Shown: piece by piece, positions 1 through 8,011 of the stretch
Layout of the letters: every line of letters starts with the position of its first letter
How positions within the stretch are numbered: the first letter of the stretch is position 1
Assembly (NCBI GenBank): GCA_964630905.1
Contig: CAZVWR010000048.1
Coordinates: forward strand, 1-24,347
Direction of reading: 5' to 3'
From: JAGOEX01 sp964630905
GTDB taxonomy: Bacteria > UBP6 > UBA1177
Length of the DNA stretch: 24,347 bases
Made by a program: the position numbers and the translations under genes
The notes under the pieces: model-generated
Databases searched by the model: none
What the model was told of the DNA's origin: nothing
What the model saw: the letters and a program-made list of their open reading frames with translations, nothing else

Positions 1-595
1 TTCCATTAAAAGTCAATCCTGTGCAAATAGCATTGCAAAACTCTTCTGATCCGTTTTTTTCCCCGTCATCACAAGCTTCAGTACTGTTTTTAATTCCATC
101 TCCACAGTAGTGGCATTGTCCGCTTATTCCCATACAGTCACTATTGCATGTCGCAGCGGAAATATCTTCATAATAATTTTTATCACCAAATTTTATGTCA
201 CATAACATATCATTTGTATAGGATTTGTTTTTATCACATATCTCATCACCATCTTTTACTCCGTTGCCACACTTCTCATCGTTTCCAGTATTACCTGAAT
301 CTCCTGTGTTACCTGAATTTCCAGTATTCCCTGAATCTCCTGTGTCCCCCGTGTCTCCTGTATTACCGGTGTCTCCTGTATTACCGGTGTCTCCTGTATT
401 TCCTGTGTTCCCTGAATCACCTGTGTCTCCTGTGTTCCCTGAATCACTGACACAGATATGATTAATACATTTAAGTCCGTTTTCGCAGTCTGATGTTTTA
501 GAGCAGTTTTCACCGACACCGCTTTTTGTATTGCCGTTATCTCCGCAAGAAACCATAAAAAGAAAGACAATAAAAACGCATAAAATTCTCGACAT
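1..595 (-). CDS. Stalked lipoprotein with Cys-rich repeats (partial, C-terminus outside window)
   Basis: This gene starts at ATG 593-595, preceded by AGGAGAG at 602-608, and stays open to the left edge (198 codons), so the C-terminus is missing. The product begins with a short hydrophobic signal and a lipobox, MVSCGD, typical of a lipid-anchored exported protein. A small module with four Cys follows (CSKTSDCENGLKCINHIC), then about 55 residues of (D/N)(S/T)G triplets, then CGNGVKDGDEICD and CGDGIKNSTEACDDG. The last two match the CGDGxxxxGExCDDG pattern of myxobacterial Cys-rich/DUF4215 repeats. The function is unknown; it is probably a surface-displayed, disulfide-stabilised protein. It lies 28 nt downstream of the paralogous lipoprotein at 624-2132 and is probably co-transcribed with it. 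The reading frame and lipobox are certain; the family label is good but not certain. Confidence 0.8.
   Translation of the reverse strand, partial: MSRILCVFIVFLFMVSCGDNGNTKSGVGENCSKTSDCENGLKCINHICVSDSGNTGDTGDSGNTGNTGDTGNTGDTGNTGDTGDTGDSGNTGNSGNTGDSGNTGNDEKCGNGVKDGDEICDKNKSYTNDMLCDIKFGDKNYYEDISAATCNSDCMGISGQCHYCGDGIKNSTEACDDGEKNGSEEFCNAICTGLTFNG
283..450 (-). repeat. 9-bp minisatellite coding for (D/N)(S/T)G stalk
   Basis: Units of three codons, GAY/AAY + ACA/TCA/ACY + GGN, are repeated in tandem within the partial lipoprotein gene. They give a run of Asp/Asn-Ser/Thr-Gly triplets. The array links the N-terminal Cys module to the Cys-rich repeats and can gain or lose units without breaking the frame. 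Confidence 0.85.
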
Positions 596-623
596 TTTTA
601 TCTCTCCTGAAAAAACATTGCTA

Positions 624-2132
624 TTAATCTGCCAACCATTTTGTCAGAAATATATCCCATCCACCTGCGTTGGTGTTTTCTCCAAGAACTCCATATGTTC
701 CACCTGTAATAAATAAATTATTTTTTTCATCACTTTTAATTGAATATCCGATGTTGCTCTGATCTGATCCCCATTGTTTTGTCCATATTTTATTTCCATC
801 GTCTGTAAATTTAGAAACAAAAACATCCTCGGGACTCAGCATGGTTCCTGCGTTAGTATTCCCGTCAAGATCTCCGAGAGTATATCCTAACACAAAAATA
901 TCTCCTGTGTTCCCGACAATAACTGAAAGACCGCCATCATTTTCATATGCACCCCATTGTCTAGTCCATTGCTTATTTCCGTTATGGTCATACTTGGATA
1001 GAAAGATATCTTCGTTTTCACTGGAATTTATATTGCCGTCAATACTTCCTAAAGTTTGGCCTGTGATGTAAACGGCACCATTATTATCTGTAGAAACGGA
1101 AAAGGCCAGATCCGATAAGTTACTGCCTAGAACTCTAGTCCATTGTTTAGTCCCTTCGGAATCTGTTTTTATGACAACAGCATCCTCTTGTCCAAAAGAT
1201 GCAATTTTATCAATTATTCCGTATACATATCCTGCAATAAAAATGTTTCCATTATTATCTGTTGTTATAGAAAACCCGCAAGCTTCTAAATCGCTGCCCC
1301 ATTGTTTTGTCCATTGCTTAACTCCATCATTGCTGAATTTTGTTAGAAAAATATTGGCACCGCCCTGTATATTTGAATTACCATCAAGGCCTCCCTTTGT
1401 ATATCCCGTTACAAGGACAGTTCCATCATCGTTAATGGCGATGGAATGTCCTACATCATCTTTGTCCGTTCCCCATTGCTTTGTCCACTGTTTAATTCCT
1501 TCACTATTAAATTTAGCAAGAATTATATCATAGCCCCCTGAATTATAGTTACCATCGAAACTGCCAGCAGTGTATCCAGTAACAAAAACATTTCCGTCGG
1601 CATCGGAGACAATACTTTTCCCGCTTTCTTTTGAACTGGTCCCAAATAATTTGGTCCATTGAACAGTTCCGGCAGCATTGATTTTTGAAAGGAATAAATC
1701 GTAATCTCCAGCATTAATATTGCTATCAATACCTCCATCTGTATAACCTGTCACATATATATTCCCGTTTTTATCAATTGTAAGATCACTTGGAGCATCA
1801 TAACCGGATCCTCCCCACATTACTGTCCAGCTATTATTGCCGGTGTTGCCTGAGTTTCCACTGTCTCCAGAATTTCCGCTGTCTCCTGTGTCTCCTGTGT
1901 CTCCTGTGTTTCCTGTATCACCTGAATTACCTGAGTTGCCTGAATTCCCGGTATTCCCTGTATCCCCGGAATCATAAACACAAACAAGCCCGATACATTT
2001 CAGACCATCTTCACAATCTGCCGTCCTTGTACAGCTTTCGTTTAAACCGCTCTTTGCTGAACTGTTGTCATCTCCGCACGAAACTATCAAAAACAACAAA
2101 ACAACCATCAATAAAATTAAAAGTTTCTTCAT
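624..2132 (-). CDS. Lipoprotein with seven SBBP-type beta-propeller repeats
   Basis: The product has 502 residues. A signal peptide with lipobox (LIVSCGDD) is followed by a four-Cys module (CTRTADCEDGLKCIGLVC) shared with the neighbouring lipoprotein. Next comes a (D/N)(S/T)G stalk at about residues 53-98, then seven repeats of about 57 residues. Each repeat begins W-T-K/R-Q-W-G and contains GNIFVTGYT-like and DIFLSKF-like strands ending in D/N-x-G-x-K/V. This is the SBBP (beta-propeller repeat) pattern, and seven copies would close one complete propeller. The start ATG has GGAGGAG upstream (2139-2145). The protein probably sits outside the cell on a flexible stalk as a binding or scaffold domain. 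No catalytic motif is visible and the ligand is unknown. It precedes the partial paralog by 28 nt. Confidence 0.88.
   Translation of the reverse strand: MKKLLILLMVVLLFLIVSCGDDNSSAKSGLNESCTRTADCEDGLKCIGLVCVYDSGDTGNTGNSGNSGNSGDTGNTGDTGDTGDSGNSGDSGNSGNTGNNSWTVMWGGSGYDAPSDLTIDKNGNIYVTGYTDGGIDSNINAGDYDLFLSKINAAGTVQWTKLFGTSSKESGKSIVSDADGNVFVTGYTAGSFDGNYNSGGYDIILAKFNSEGIKQWTKQWGTDKDDVGHSIAINDDGTVLVTGYTKGGLDGNSNIQGGANIFLTKFSNDGVKQWTKQWGSDLEACGFSITTDNNGNIFIAGYVYGIIDKIASFGQEDAVVIKTDSEGTKQWTRVLGSNLSDLAFSVSTDNNGAVYITGQTLGSIDGNINSSENEDIFLSKYDHNGNKQWTRQWGAYENDGGLSVIVGNTGDIFVLGYTLGDLDGNTNAGTMLSPEDVFVSKFTDDGNKIWTKQWGSDQSNIGYSIKSDEKNNLFITGGTYGVLGENTNAGGWDIFLTKWLAD
1838..1974 (-). repeat. 9-bp minisatellite coding for (D/N)(S/T)G stalk (second gene)
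   Basis: This is the same three-codon repeat type as at 283-450, in the paralogous lipoprotein gene. It encodes runs such as GNSGNSGDTGNTGDTGD between the Cys module and the propeller. The two arrays differ in length and unit order. Confidence 0.85.
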
Positions 2133-2216
2133 TTATTTCTCCTCCAAAAAATTAAACGCAACGGAAGTATTTTAATGAATTTAAATCAGAATTAAAGTTT
2201 TCCAGTAAAACAACAA

Positions 2217-2225
2217 AGTATATCA
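2217..2225 (-). promoter_or_regulatory. Possible extended -10 promoter of the lipoprotein operon
   Basis: Read on the minus strand, this stretch gives TGATATACT, an extended -10 (TGnTATAcT), about 85 nt upstream of the start codon at 2132. No good -35 lies 17 nt further upstream, so the call is weak. Confidence 0.3.
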
Positions 2226-2258
2226 GAAATCCGTCAGATTAAAATAAATGGTGTGTTC

Positions 2259-2286
2259 TTGAAAAAAAGTGAATTAAAGATAAACT
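2259..2286 (+). promoter_or_regulatory. Putative sigma70 promoter for the glycosyltransferase gene
   Basis: TTGAAA (2259-2264) and TAAACT (2281-2286) are separated by 16 nt. They lie 25 nt before the GTG start at 2312, so the leader would be short. The -10 is imperfect. Confidence 0.4.
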
Positions 2287-2311
2287 GGGAAAAGATTTTC
2301 AGGGAAGTGCT

Positions 2312-4435
2312 GTGAAAAGATTTGCCGGAATAACATTTTCGCTAATTATTTTAACAACTTATTTTTTGTTAGCGACAAAGGGCAGTATATATACACTTTT
2401 TACAATGTTCTTTCCGAAATTTCACATTATTCTCTTTATATCAGTGCTTTTTTTCGGAATGGTCTATGCTTTTTTCCCAAAAAAAGAAAGCAAAATAGAC
2501 GAACGGCTTATAAAACTGCTGTTCTTTATCATCCCTTTTTCTGTTTTTGCAGTCGCTCTTTTCATAAACCGCAATTTTATTGTTGCACCTCAGCCCGATG
2601 ACGGAATTCATTATGTGTGGATGTCAAAACTGATTTTAAACGGGAAACTTTATCTTGAAACACCCGATTTTTATGAACATTACTATTCAAACTTCATGTT
2701 CCATCATGAAGGAAAAACAGTCTCTATATTTCTTCCGGGCTTCAGTTTTTTTATGGCTCCGTTTACATTTTTCGGGATTGAATATGCCTTTAATCCGGTA
2801 ATTGCAGGGATAAACACATATCTTGCAGGAATTCATGCAGTAAAATTAAAAGACAGATCTGCCGGAATAGTTGCAATGCTTCTTTTCGGGTTTTCATCGG
2901 TACATCTACTGCACGGAGGACTGTATTTTCCACACCATTTCGGCTTGATGCTGGTGCTCATGGCAACATACTTGATTGTTCATCGTTCGGATATAAAGAG
3001 CTCTCTTTTAATTGCAGGGATACTTCTTTCCATAATGCTTTTCATAAAACCGCAGAATGCGCTTTACACCTATTTTGCTGTATTGATCTATATAATTTTC
3101 AAAGATAAAAAGCTTGGGAACATTTTCCTTTTCACAATTCCGTTCCTTTTCACAGGATCTTTGCTCATGATTTATAATTTCCATCTCACCGGCGATCCTT
3201 TTGTTTTCATTCAGGATATTTATTTCAACGTACTTGATTTAAAAGAATTCTGTCATCGTCCGGGATTTGGGAAAGGGTGTGTCGGTAATCACGGTGAAAC
3301 GCTTCCTCCGGAGGGCGTAACTTTAGCTTATGCGACAGGGATAACATTCTTAAGGCTTAACAGTTTCCTTTCAAGAATAACAGTCCATCCATTGATACTT
3401 GTTTTCATAATTTTTGTGATATTTAAAGAGCCGTACAAATATTTCCTTTATTATTTCACACCGTTTTGTGCAGTGTTTGCATATTTTACTTTTTATATTG
3501 AAGGGAACTATGCCGGACCGAGATACCTTCTTGAATCGGGAGCTCTTTTTGTTATCGCCGCAGGTTGCGGATTTTCTTATGTGTACAATTTTTTATCAGA
3601 TAGATCAGATCGTACTGCTCAGTTCGTTGCAGGATCACTGACTGGATCCCTGGCGGCAATGATCATCTTTTTTACATTTTATCTAATGCCTGAAATGCTT
3701 TTTAAATTTGAAGAAGCCGATAATCTTGCAAAAGTTAAGTCCTTGATAAAAGAAGGAGAAATAGAAAAATCCATTGTTCTTCTGCCACACAGTTTTATTT
3801 TCCATCATCATTCCATTTTGAGCGTTCAGGATGATCCTCCGCACGATAAATATGGAAATCTTATTATTTATTCTTTTGGGGAACAGCTTGATAAAAATAT
3901 TCAGAAATTCTACAAGGGATCAAAATATGATAAAATTGTTAAAGTGAATAAAAATGAAAATAATTTCAGTATTATAGAAATCCCGTTCCTTGAAGATGAT
4001 GGGAAATACCACACTGAATTTGAAATAAAATTCATCCCGTTAAGAGGAAAGCCGAAGTTCGTGCTGGGGATTTTACACATTAACGAAGCTCCGGTATTTG
4101 ATTTTACTCCGGCAGAAAATGTTGAATTCCGTCACGGGGCCATAGGGGTTCTTTTTGACAGTCAGGAAGAGTTTTATGAGTTCGAACACAGTGTTAAACA
4201 AAACGGAGATTATGAAATTGATCTTGCAATTGTTGAAACCGGCTGTACTGTAAATTTTTCCATCGAAGTGAACAGTGAAAACAAAATAGATTTCCATCCA
4301 TCAGAAAACGGGATCAGAATGGGGAAAATAACTTTTATTTCAAAGCTTAACGCCGGCAGGAACACATTTAAAATTATTCCGCACGATAAAGGATGCCTTA
4401 TACTTGATTATATGGATATTTCTAAAACTCCTTGA
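2312..4435 (+). CDS. GT-C/GT39-like integral membrane glycosyltransferase with C-terminal soluble domain
   Basis: This gene starts at GTG 2312 with AGGGAA at 2301-2306 and encodes 707 residues. The first ~460 are strongly hydrophobic, with about ten or more membrane segments. An acidic loop motif, QPDDGIHYVW (Asp96-Asp97), sits just before a membrane-proximal helix, where GT-C enzymes such as GT39/PMT/ArnT relatives place their catalytic Asp. A conserved-looking ISTFLPGFSFF-like loop (here VSIFLPGFSFF) follows. Residues ~470-707 are hydrophilic and beta-rich, likely an extracytoplasmic domain. By family analogy it would move sugar from a polyprenyl-phosphate donor to a surface glycan, lipid or protein at the outer face of the inner membrane. 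The acceptor cannot be read from the sequence. It stands alone between divergent lipoprotein genes and the next promoter. The membrane topology is clear; the enzyme class is inferred. Confidence 0.7.
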   Translation: MKRFAGITFSLIILTTYFLLATKGSIYTLFTMFFPKFHIILFISVLFFGMVYAFFPKKESKIDERLIKLLFFIIPFSVFAVALFINRNFIVAPQPDDGIHYVWMSKLILNGKLYLETPDFYEHYYSNFMFHHEGKTVSIFLPGFSFFMAPFTFFGIEYAFNPVIAGINTYLAGIHAVKLKDRSAGIVAMLLFGFSSVHLLHGGLYFPHHFGLMLVLMATYLIVHRSDIKSSLLIAGILLSIMLFIKPQNALYTYFAVLIYIIFKDKKLGNIFLFTIPFLFTGSLLMIYNFHLTGDPFVFIQDIYFNVLDLKEFCHRPGFGKGCVGNHGETLPPEGVTLAYATGITFLRLNSFLSRITVHPLILVFIIFVIFKEPYKYFLYYFTPFCAVFAYFTFYIEGNYAGPRYLLESGALFVIAAGCGFSYVYNFLSDRSDRTAQFVAGSLTGSLAAMIIFFTFYLMPEMLFKFEEADNLAKVKSLIKEGEIEKSIVLLPHSFIFHHHSILSVQDDPPHDKYGNLIIYSFGEQLDKNIQKFYKGSKYDKIVKVNKNENNFSIIEIPFLEDDGKYHTEFEIKFIPLRGKPKFVLGILHINEAPVFDFTPAENVEFRHGAIGVLFDSQEEFYEFEHSVKQNGDYEIDLAIVETGCTVNFSIEVNSENKIDFHPSENGIRMGKITFISKLNAGRNTFKIIPHDKGCLILDYMDISKTP

Positions 4436-4450
4436 AGTAGCAATATCGAA

Positions 4451-4479
4451 TTGACAGGGGTGCCGTTTTCTGGTATGTT
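4451..4479 (+). promoter_or_regulatory. Sigma70 promoter for the Sel1/HCP-like lipoprotein
   Basis: TTGACA (4451-4456), a 17-nt spacer and TATGTT (4474-4479) form a strong promoter just after the end of the upstream gene. Transcription would start near 4486, leaving a leader of about 140 nt before the ATG at 4627. The leader carries a strong Shine-Dalgarno-like site at 4498-4506 that has no start codon at a usable distance. Confidence 0.65.
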
Positions 4480-4626
4480 TAAAGAGAACAGTTCGTTGGA
4501 GGTGATTAACTAACTATCTGAAAAACATCAAAAATTTGTTTATTTACTGCAGTTTCGATCTTCTCTACTAAATCACTGGTTGTTGCTGAAACTAAATTGC
4601 TTGTTAACTATATTGCGGAGGCGGCT

Positions 4627-5181
4627 ATGAAATTATTTTTATTAACGAATCTAATCTTTCTTGTTCTTTTTTCCTGTTCAACAGCAGAAAAGAAAGAGAG
4701 TGCCGGACAGGGAGGGGCTGACAGACATGAGTTGTCAAGTTACTATGATGAACCTGATTCTTCGTCAAAAGAAGGTGATTCTTCAAGAAGGAGCAGATCA
4801 CTTGAAACACAATGCAAAGAAGGAGATCCTGAATCATGTTATGATCTGGGCACAAGTTACTTCCAGGGAAAAAGAAATGAGTTGGATTATAAAAAAGCCG
4901 GGAAGTATTTTTATGAAGCATGTAAACTTGATCACGCAAGGGGATGCTATGTTCTCGGAATGATGTTTAACAATGCTGTCGGAACAAAGAGAAATTGCAA
5001 AAAAGCGGATGATTTTTTTATGCGCGGATGTGAGCTCGATGATGAAAATGCATGTGTTTATCTTTGGGAATGCACGGAATCAAAAGAAAAAGGGCGTTTC
5101 TTTTTCAGTGAAGATGAAAAAAAAGAGGATTATGAACGATCTGACAGCTCTGATGAATTCAGTGAATATAGTGACTGGTAG
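4627..5181 (+). CDS. Sel1/HCP-like cysteine-rich repeat lipoprotein
   Basis: The start is placed at ATG 4627, with GGAGG 5 nt upstream, rather than at an in-frame TTG 30 nt earlier. From there the product has 184 residues and opens with a clean signal and lipobox (LVLFSCSTAE). After a Ser/Glu-rich linker come repeats with paired Cys: CKEGDPESCYDLGTSYFQG, then CKLDHARGCYVLGMMF and CELDDENACVYL. The spacing and the A/LG positions match Sel1-like repeats of the Helicobacter cysteine-rich protein (HCP) type, which form helical hairpins, each with a disulfide. The C-terminal ~35 residues are acidic and charged. Such proteins act in protein-protein contacts in the periplasm or on the surface; the partner here is unknown. 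The stop codon abuts the stop of the convergent MFS gene with no gap. Confidence 0.82.
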   Translation: MKLFLLTNLIFLVLFSCSTAEKKESAGQGGADRHELSSYYDEPDSSSKEGDSSRRSRSLETQCKEGDPESCYDLGTSYFQGKRNELDYKKAGKYFYEACKLDHARGCYVLGMMFNNAVGTKRNCKKADDFFMRGCELDDENACVYLWECTESKEKGRFFFSEDEKKEDYERSDSSDEFSEYSDW

Positions 5182-6765
5182 TTAATTTTCTGAAGAATTG
5201 CCGGCAACCTTTTCAGGGATAAGTATTTTCATGAAATATTTACCGAAAAGAAGCAGCGTAACCGGTGTCAGCAGTGCCATTCCGCCTATCCAGACCCAGA
5301 CCATTGTGTAGTTGTCTGCCGGTGGAAGAGGGTGCCCATCCTGAAAAGGGGTATATATCTTGACAAGAAGCCCTGACATCGGGCCGACAAAGAATTTTGC
5401 GGCAAACCACGGAAGAATTGAAAGAGCGATGTAAGTTCCTTCCTTTCCTTTGGGTGCGATCTCTGCCGTAAACTGCATGAGCCTCGGTGACCAGATGGCT
5501 TCACCAATCGTAAAAATAAGGATGAAAAATATAAGCGGCCAGTATTCGGGAGTCGGCGGATTTACTGAAAGAGCTTCCGCAGAATCTGCAAGTCCGAGCC
5601 ATTTAACGAATATCATTTCACCAAGCACAGTGTCAGTAAGCGAAACAAAAAATCTTGAAGGGATAACGGCAATGAAGCATGAAAGTGAAGAGACTATCGA
5701 ACCGATGATGAGCATTTTATAAGATGCCGTTTTCTTAGTGAAATATGCAACGACAGGAACTGTAAAAATTATAAGGAATGAGTTTAAGACTCCGTAAATA
5801 TTGCCTATTTTTGCTCCTTCGCCGAGAATGCTGATCCCGTATTTGGGGAATGTGTATGAGAAATGGAAAAACACGAAACGGACAAAAAGCGTCAGTGCAA
5901 GCATGCCGATGTAGACCCAGAAGATCTTTTCAACGACAACTTTCGATATCATATTCCAGACATCAACTGCAGAGTTCTTTACAGCTTTAAATCCGCTGCC
6001 GAGCTCTTTTTTAGGCACTTCTGTCAGTTTTCCATCATCAGTCAGTTCAATATTGCCCCGGATAAAGAATGCAACTATCAGACTTACAATTGTGAAAAGA
6101 AATCCGATGACAAAGAATAGCTGATATGTCGAAAAATGGAACCCGAGAATATCAACTCCTGCGTTCTCATTGATAATTTTTCCGGCAGAGTCACGAAGAG
6201 AGAAAGTGTCCCTGACACCATCGAACATCAATCCGCCGAGAGCATATCCGAGATTCATCAGAACATAGAAAAGACCGAAACCCATAGCCACGGTATCTTT
6301 GGTAGTGAACCTTTTTATCGCAACGGATATGAGCGGTCCTACGATCGCAAAACCTATTGCCATCGGAATGAACCCGAGAACAAAAATGATATACGGGTCT
6401 GTAATAAAAGACATGAAAAACCGGGATATCAAAAGAAAGACGATACTTATCATCAGAGTTTTCCTGATGCCGATCGTATCTACAACAGCTCCTGTGACCA
6501 TTCCGATTATAGAAAGCAGGATCGACCACAGCATGATGTAATTGCCTGCCGCAAGATCTCCGACACCGCAATCTGCCGTAAGCCACAGCGTTACAGCAAT
6601 ATTCATCGCCATGTAAGCTGTGTATTCGATAATGTTGTAGATGAACATAAGCCACATGTCACGCGGACTCTGTCTGAGCCCTTTTGCATAGCTCCAGATA
6701 ATTGCAAGGAATGCGATGAGTGTTCCTGCAAAAATGGAATAGGTAATAAAATCAGTTAACTGCAT
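5182..6765 (-). CDS. MFS transporter (possibly POT/PTR-like)
   Basis: The product is a 527-residue polytopic protein with 12-14 predicted membrane segments. The N-half carries an MFS-type motif after the second or third helix of the fold (GAVVDTIGIRKTLMIS, equivalent to GxxxDrxGrr). The C-half has a GEAIWSPRLMQFTAEIAPKG stretch resembling the E-x-x-x-SP region of proton-dependent oligopeptide/PTR-like carriers. The start has TGAGGTG 6-12 nt upstream, 39 nt after the ExbB-type gene. The substrate cannot be deduced. It is the last gene of the tRNA-Thr, cytochrome b5 lipoprotein, ExbB group. Its TAA directly abuts the TAG of the convergent lipoprotein gene. The superfamily is confident; the POT resemblance is only suggestive. 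Confidence 0.8.
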   Translation of the reverse strand: MQLTDFITYSIFAGTLIAFLAIIWSYAKGLRQSPRDMWLMFIYNIIEYTAYMAMNIAVTLWLTADCGVGDLAAGNYIMLWSILLSIIGMVTGAVVDTIGIRKTLMISIVFLLISRFFMSFITDPYIIFVLGFIPMAIGFAIVGPLISVAIKRFTTKDTVAMGFGLFYVLMNLGYALGGLMFDGVRDTFSLRDSAGKIINENAGVDILGFHFSTYQLFFVIGFLFTIVSLIVAFFIRGNIELTDDGKLTEVPKKELGSGFKAVKNSAVDVWNMISKVVVEKIFWVYIGMLALTLFVRFVFFHFSYTFPKYGISILGEGAKIGNIYGVLNSFLIIFTVPVVAYFTKKTASYKMLIIGSIVSSLSCFIAVIPSRFFVSLTDTVLGEMIFVKWLGLADSAEALSVNPPTPEYWPLIFFILIFTIGEAIWSPRLMQFTAEIAPKGKEGTYIALSILPWFAAKFFVGPMSGLLVKIYTPFQDGHPLPPADNYTMVWVWIGGMALLTPVTLLLFGKYFMKILIPEKVAGNSSEN

Positions 6766-6804
6766 TAAGACACCTCAGGGAATTATGTTAGAAAAAATAA
6801 TCAA

Positions 6805-7416
6805 TCAGAAGATGGTATTTGCAACAGTTCTTGCGACAGCTTTTATGTTGGCGGAAACATTTGCAACTTTTTTAGAAAAACTATTATAGATGATGACAGA
6901 AGGGATCGCAATGACAATACCTGCAACAGTTGTAATAAGGGCGTTGCTTATTCCTGCCATGGCGACCTTGGCATCAGGTCTTGTCGCAAGTGCAAGATCT
7001 GAAAACGACTGCATAAGACCGAGCACTGTTCCCAGAAGCCCGAGGAAAGGGGCGTTAGAACCGACAGTTGCAAAATAGAGAAGAAATTTCTCCCAGTTCT
7101 TTTTTTCTATGTCTATTTCAGTACTTACCGTTGAAAGAAGTTTTTCTCCACTGTTCACTTTAGTATTTGAAAGTGCTTTCAAAACCATTTCGGACTCTGT
7201 GAATCTGTCAGATTTCAAAACGGTTTCGATATCAGCTTTTCCCGGCGAACTGTTCAGCCGTTTCAAAAGAAGGGGGATGTCGCTGTTAAAGTGTTTTCTG
7301 AAAAACAGCTTTCTTTCGACATAAAAAGCGACGACAAAGAAACTCGCCGCAAAAAGGAGAACAAGGATCAGTTTCGATCCAAGATCCGCAAAATATGCAA
7401 CTTGAGCACTTATCAT
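6805..7416 (-). CDS. MotA/TolQ/ExbB-family proton channel protein
   Basis: The product has 203 residues, normal for ExbB/TolQ. There is an N-terminal membrane helix at ~17-33, a cytoplasmic helical region, then the family signature GSNAPFLGLLGTVLGLMQSF at 119-138. A third helix follows (GISNALITTVAGIVIAIPSV, ~155-174). In the family this subunit forms a pentameric inner-membrane proton channel with an ExbD/TolR partner and energises TonB- or Tol-type work. No ExbD/TolR or TonB gene lies within this window, so it is an orphan here. It starts 2 nt after the stop of the cytochrome b5-type lipoprotein gene, which suggests translational coupling. Confidence 0.88.
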   Translation of the reverse strand: MISAQVAYFADLGSKLILVLLFAASFFVVAFYVERKLFFRKHFNSDIPLLLKRLNSSPGKADIETVLKSDRFTESEMVLKALSNTKVNSGEKLLSTVSTEIDIEKKNWEKFLLYFATVGSNAPFLGLLGTVLGLMQSFSDLALATRPDAKVAMAGISNALITTVAGIVIAIPSVIIYNSFSKKVANVSANIKAVARTVANTIF

Positions 7417-7418
7417 GG

Positions 7419-7757
7419 CTATTTAACCAGCTTACCGACAACAGGTTTGTCTTTGAGAACCTTTGCGCCGTGCCATACCTTTTCAAGAGCATCAGTATAA
7501 TCATTTCCAGCTTTTTTACCGTCTTTATGCTCACCGTTCTTCCATGATTTAACATCGGTAAAATCATAAACGACACCCTGAAATGCAACATAAGCTCTTC
7601 TTCCTTCCTTGCCGTCGAATTTTGCAAGCTCGGCAACAGTGAACGATTTGTCAGGAACCGCCCTTGTCTCCTTGTACGGGGTTGAAGCACATGCAATGAA
7701 AATTACTGCCACCACGATGAACGCAAAAACTGAACCTGCAATGATCTTCTTTTTCAT
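7419..7757 (-). CDS. Cytochrome b5-like heme-binding lipoprotein
   Basis: The product has 112 residues. Its N-terminal hydrophobic segment ends in a lipobox-like VIFIACAS (Cys23), so membrane anchoring by lipid or helix is likely. Residues ~38-111 match the bacterial cytochrome b5-like domain: FTVAELAKFDG, then AYVAFQGVVYDFTDVKSW, GEHKDG (His77) and VWHGAKVLKDKPVVGKL (His96). His77 and His96 are at the positions of the two axial heme ligands. It may carry or sense heme on the outer face of the inner membrane. The ATG has GGAGGG 5 nt upstream. It lies 28 nt downstream of tRNA-Thr with no obvious terminator between them, so the tRNA promoter may drive it. It is followed 2 nt later by the ExbB-type gene. 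Confidence 0.85.
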   Translation of the reverse strand: MKKKIIAGSVFAFIVVAVIFIACASTPYKETRAVPDKSFTVAELAKFDGKEGRRAYVAFQGVVYDFTDVKSWKNGEHKDGKKAGNDYTDALEKVWHGAKVLKDKPVVGKLVK

Positions 7758-7785
7758 GATAACCCTCCAAAAAGATTGAAAAAAC

Positions 7786-7861
<76 letters not shown>

Positions 7862-7872
7862 ACCATCGCGGA

Positions 7873-7900
7873 ATTATAGAAATTCGGCGTGAGTTGTCAA
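7873..7900 (-). promoter_or_regulatory. Near-consensus sigma70 promoter for tRNA-Thr (and probably the genes after it)
   Basis: On the minus strand TTGACA (7895-7900) and TATAAT (7873-7878) are separated by 16 nt. Both hexamers are perfect. Transcription would start near 7866, about 5 nt before the mature tRNA 5' end. Confidence 0.88.
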
Positions 7901-7950
7901 AGTTATCTGGTAAAAAAACTCACCTCAGTATACCGACACAACCAAATAAT

Positions 7951-7978
7951 TTGATAAATAGTTTCTAAAGTTTAGAAT
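7951..7978 (+). promoter_or_regulatory. Putative sigma70 promoter for the RluA-type gene
   Basis: TTGATA (7951-7956) and TAGAAT (7973-7978) are 16 nt apart, preceded by AAATAAT. They lie 33 nt before the TTG start at 8012. The -35/-10 arrangement, including the flanking AAATAATTTG and TTAGAAT, is the same as in the 31-nt repeat copy at 22531, although the spacer sequence is different. Confidence 0.6.
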
Positions 7979-8011
7979 GTTGCGGATTCGGGATAGAAAC
8001 AAGGAGTTCTC

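Noticed and set aside
256..570. Frames opposite or shifted to the stalk minisatellites that lack stops
   Set aside because: They arise because the repeat is open in several frames; the true frame is fixed by signal peptide, lipobox and Cys motifs.
4597..4626. TTG start 30 nt upstream for the Sel1/HCP-like lipoprotein
   Set aside because: It would put ten non-signal residues before the hydrophobic core and has no Shine-Dalgarno; ATG 4627 has GGAGG at 5 nt.
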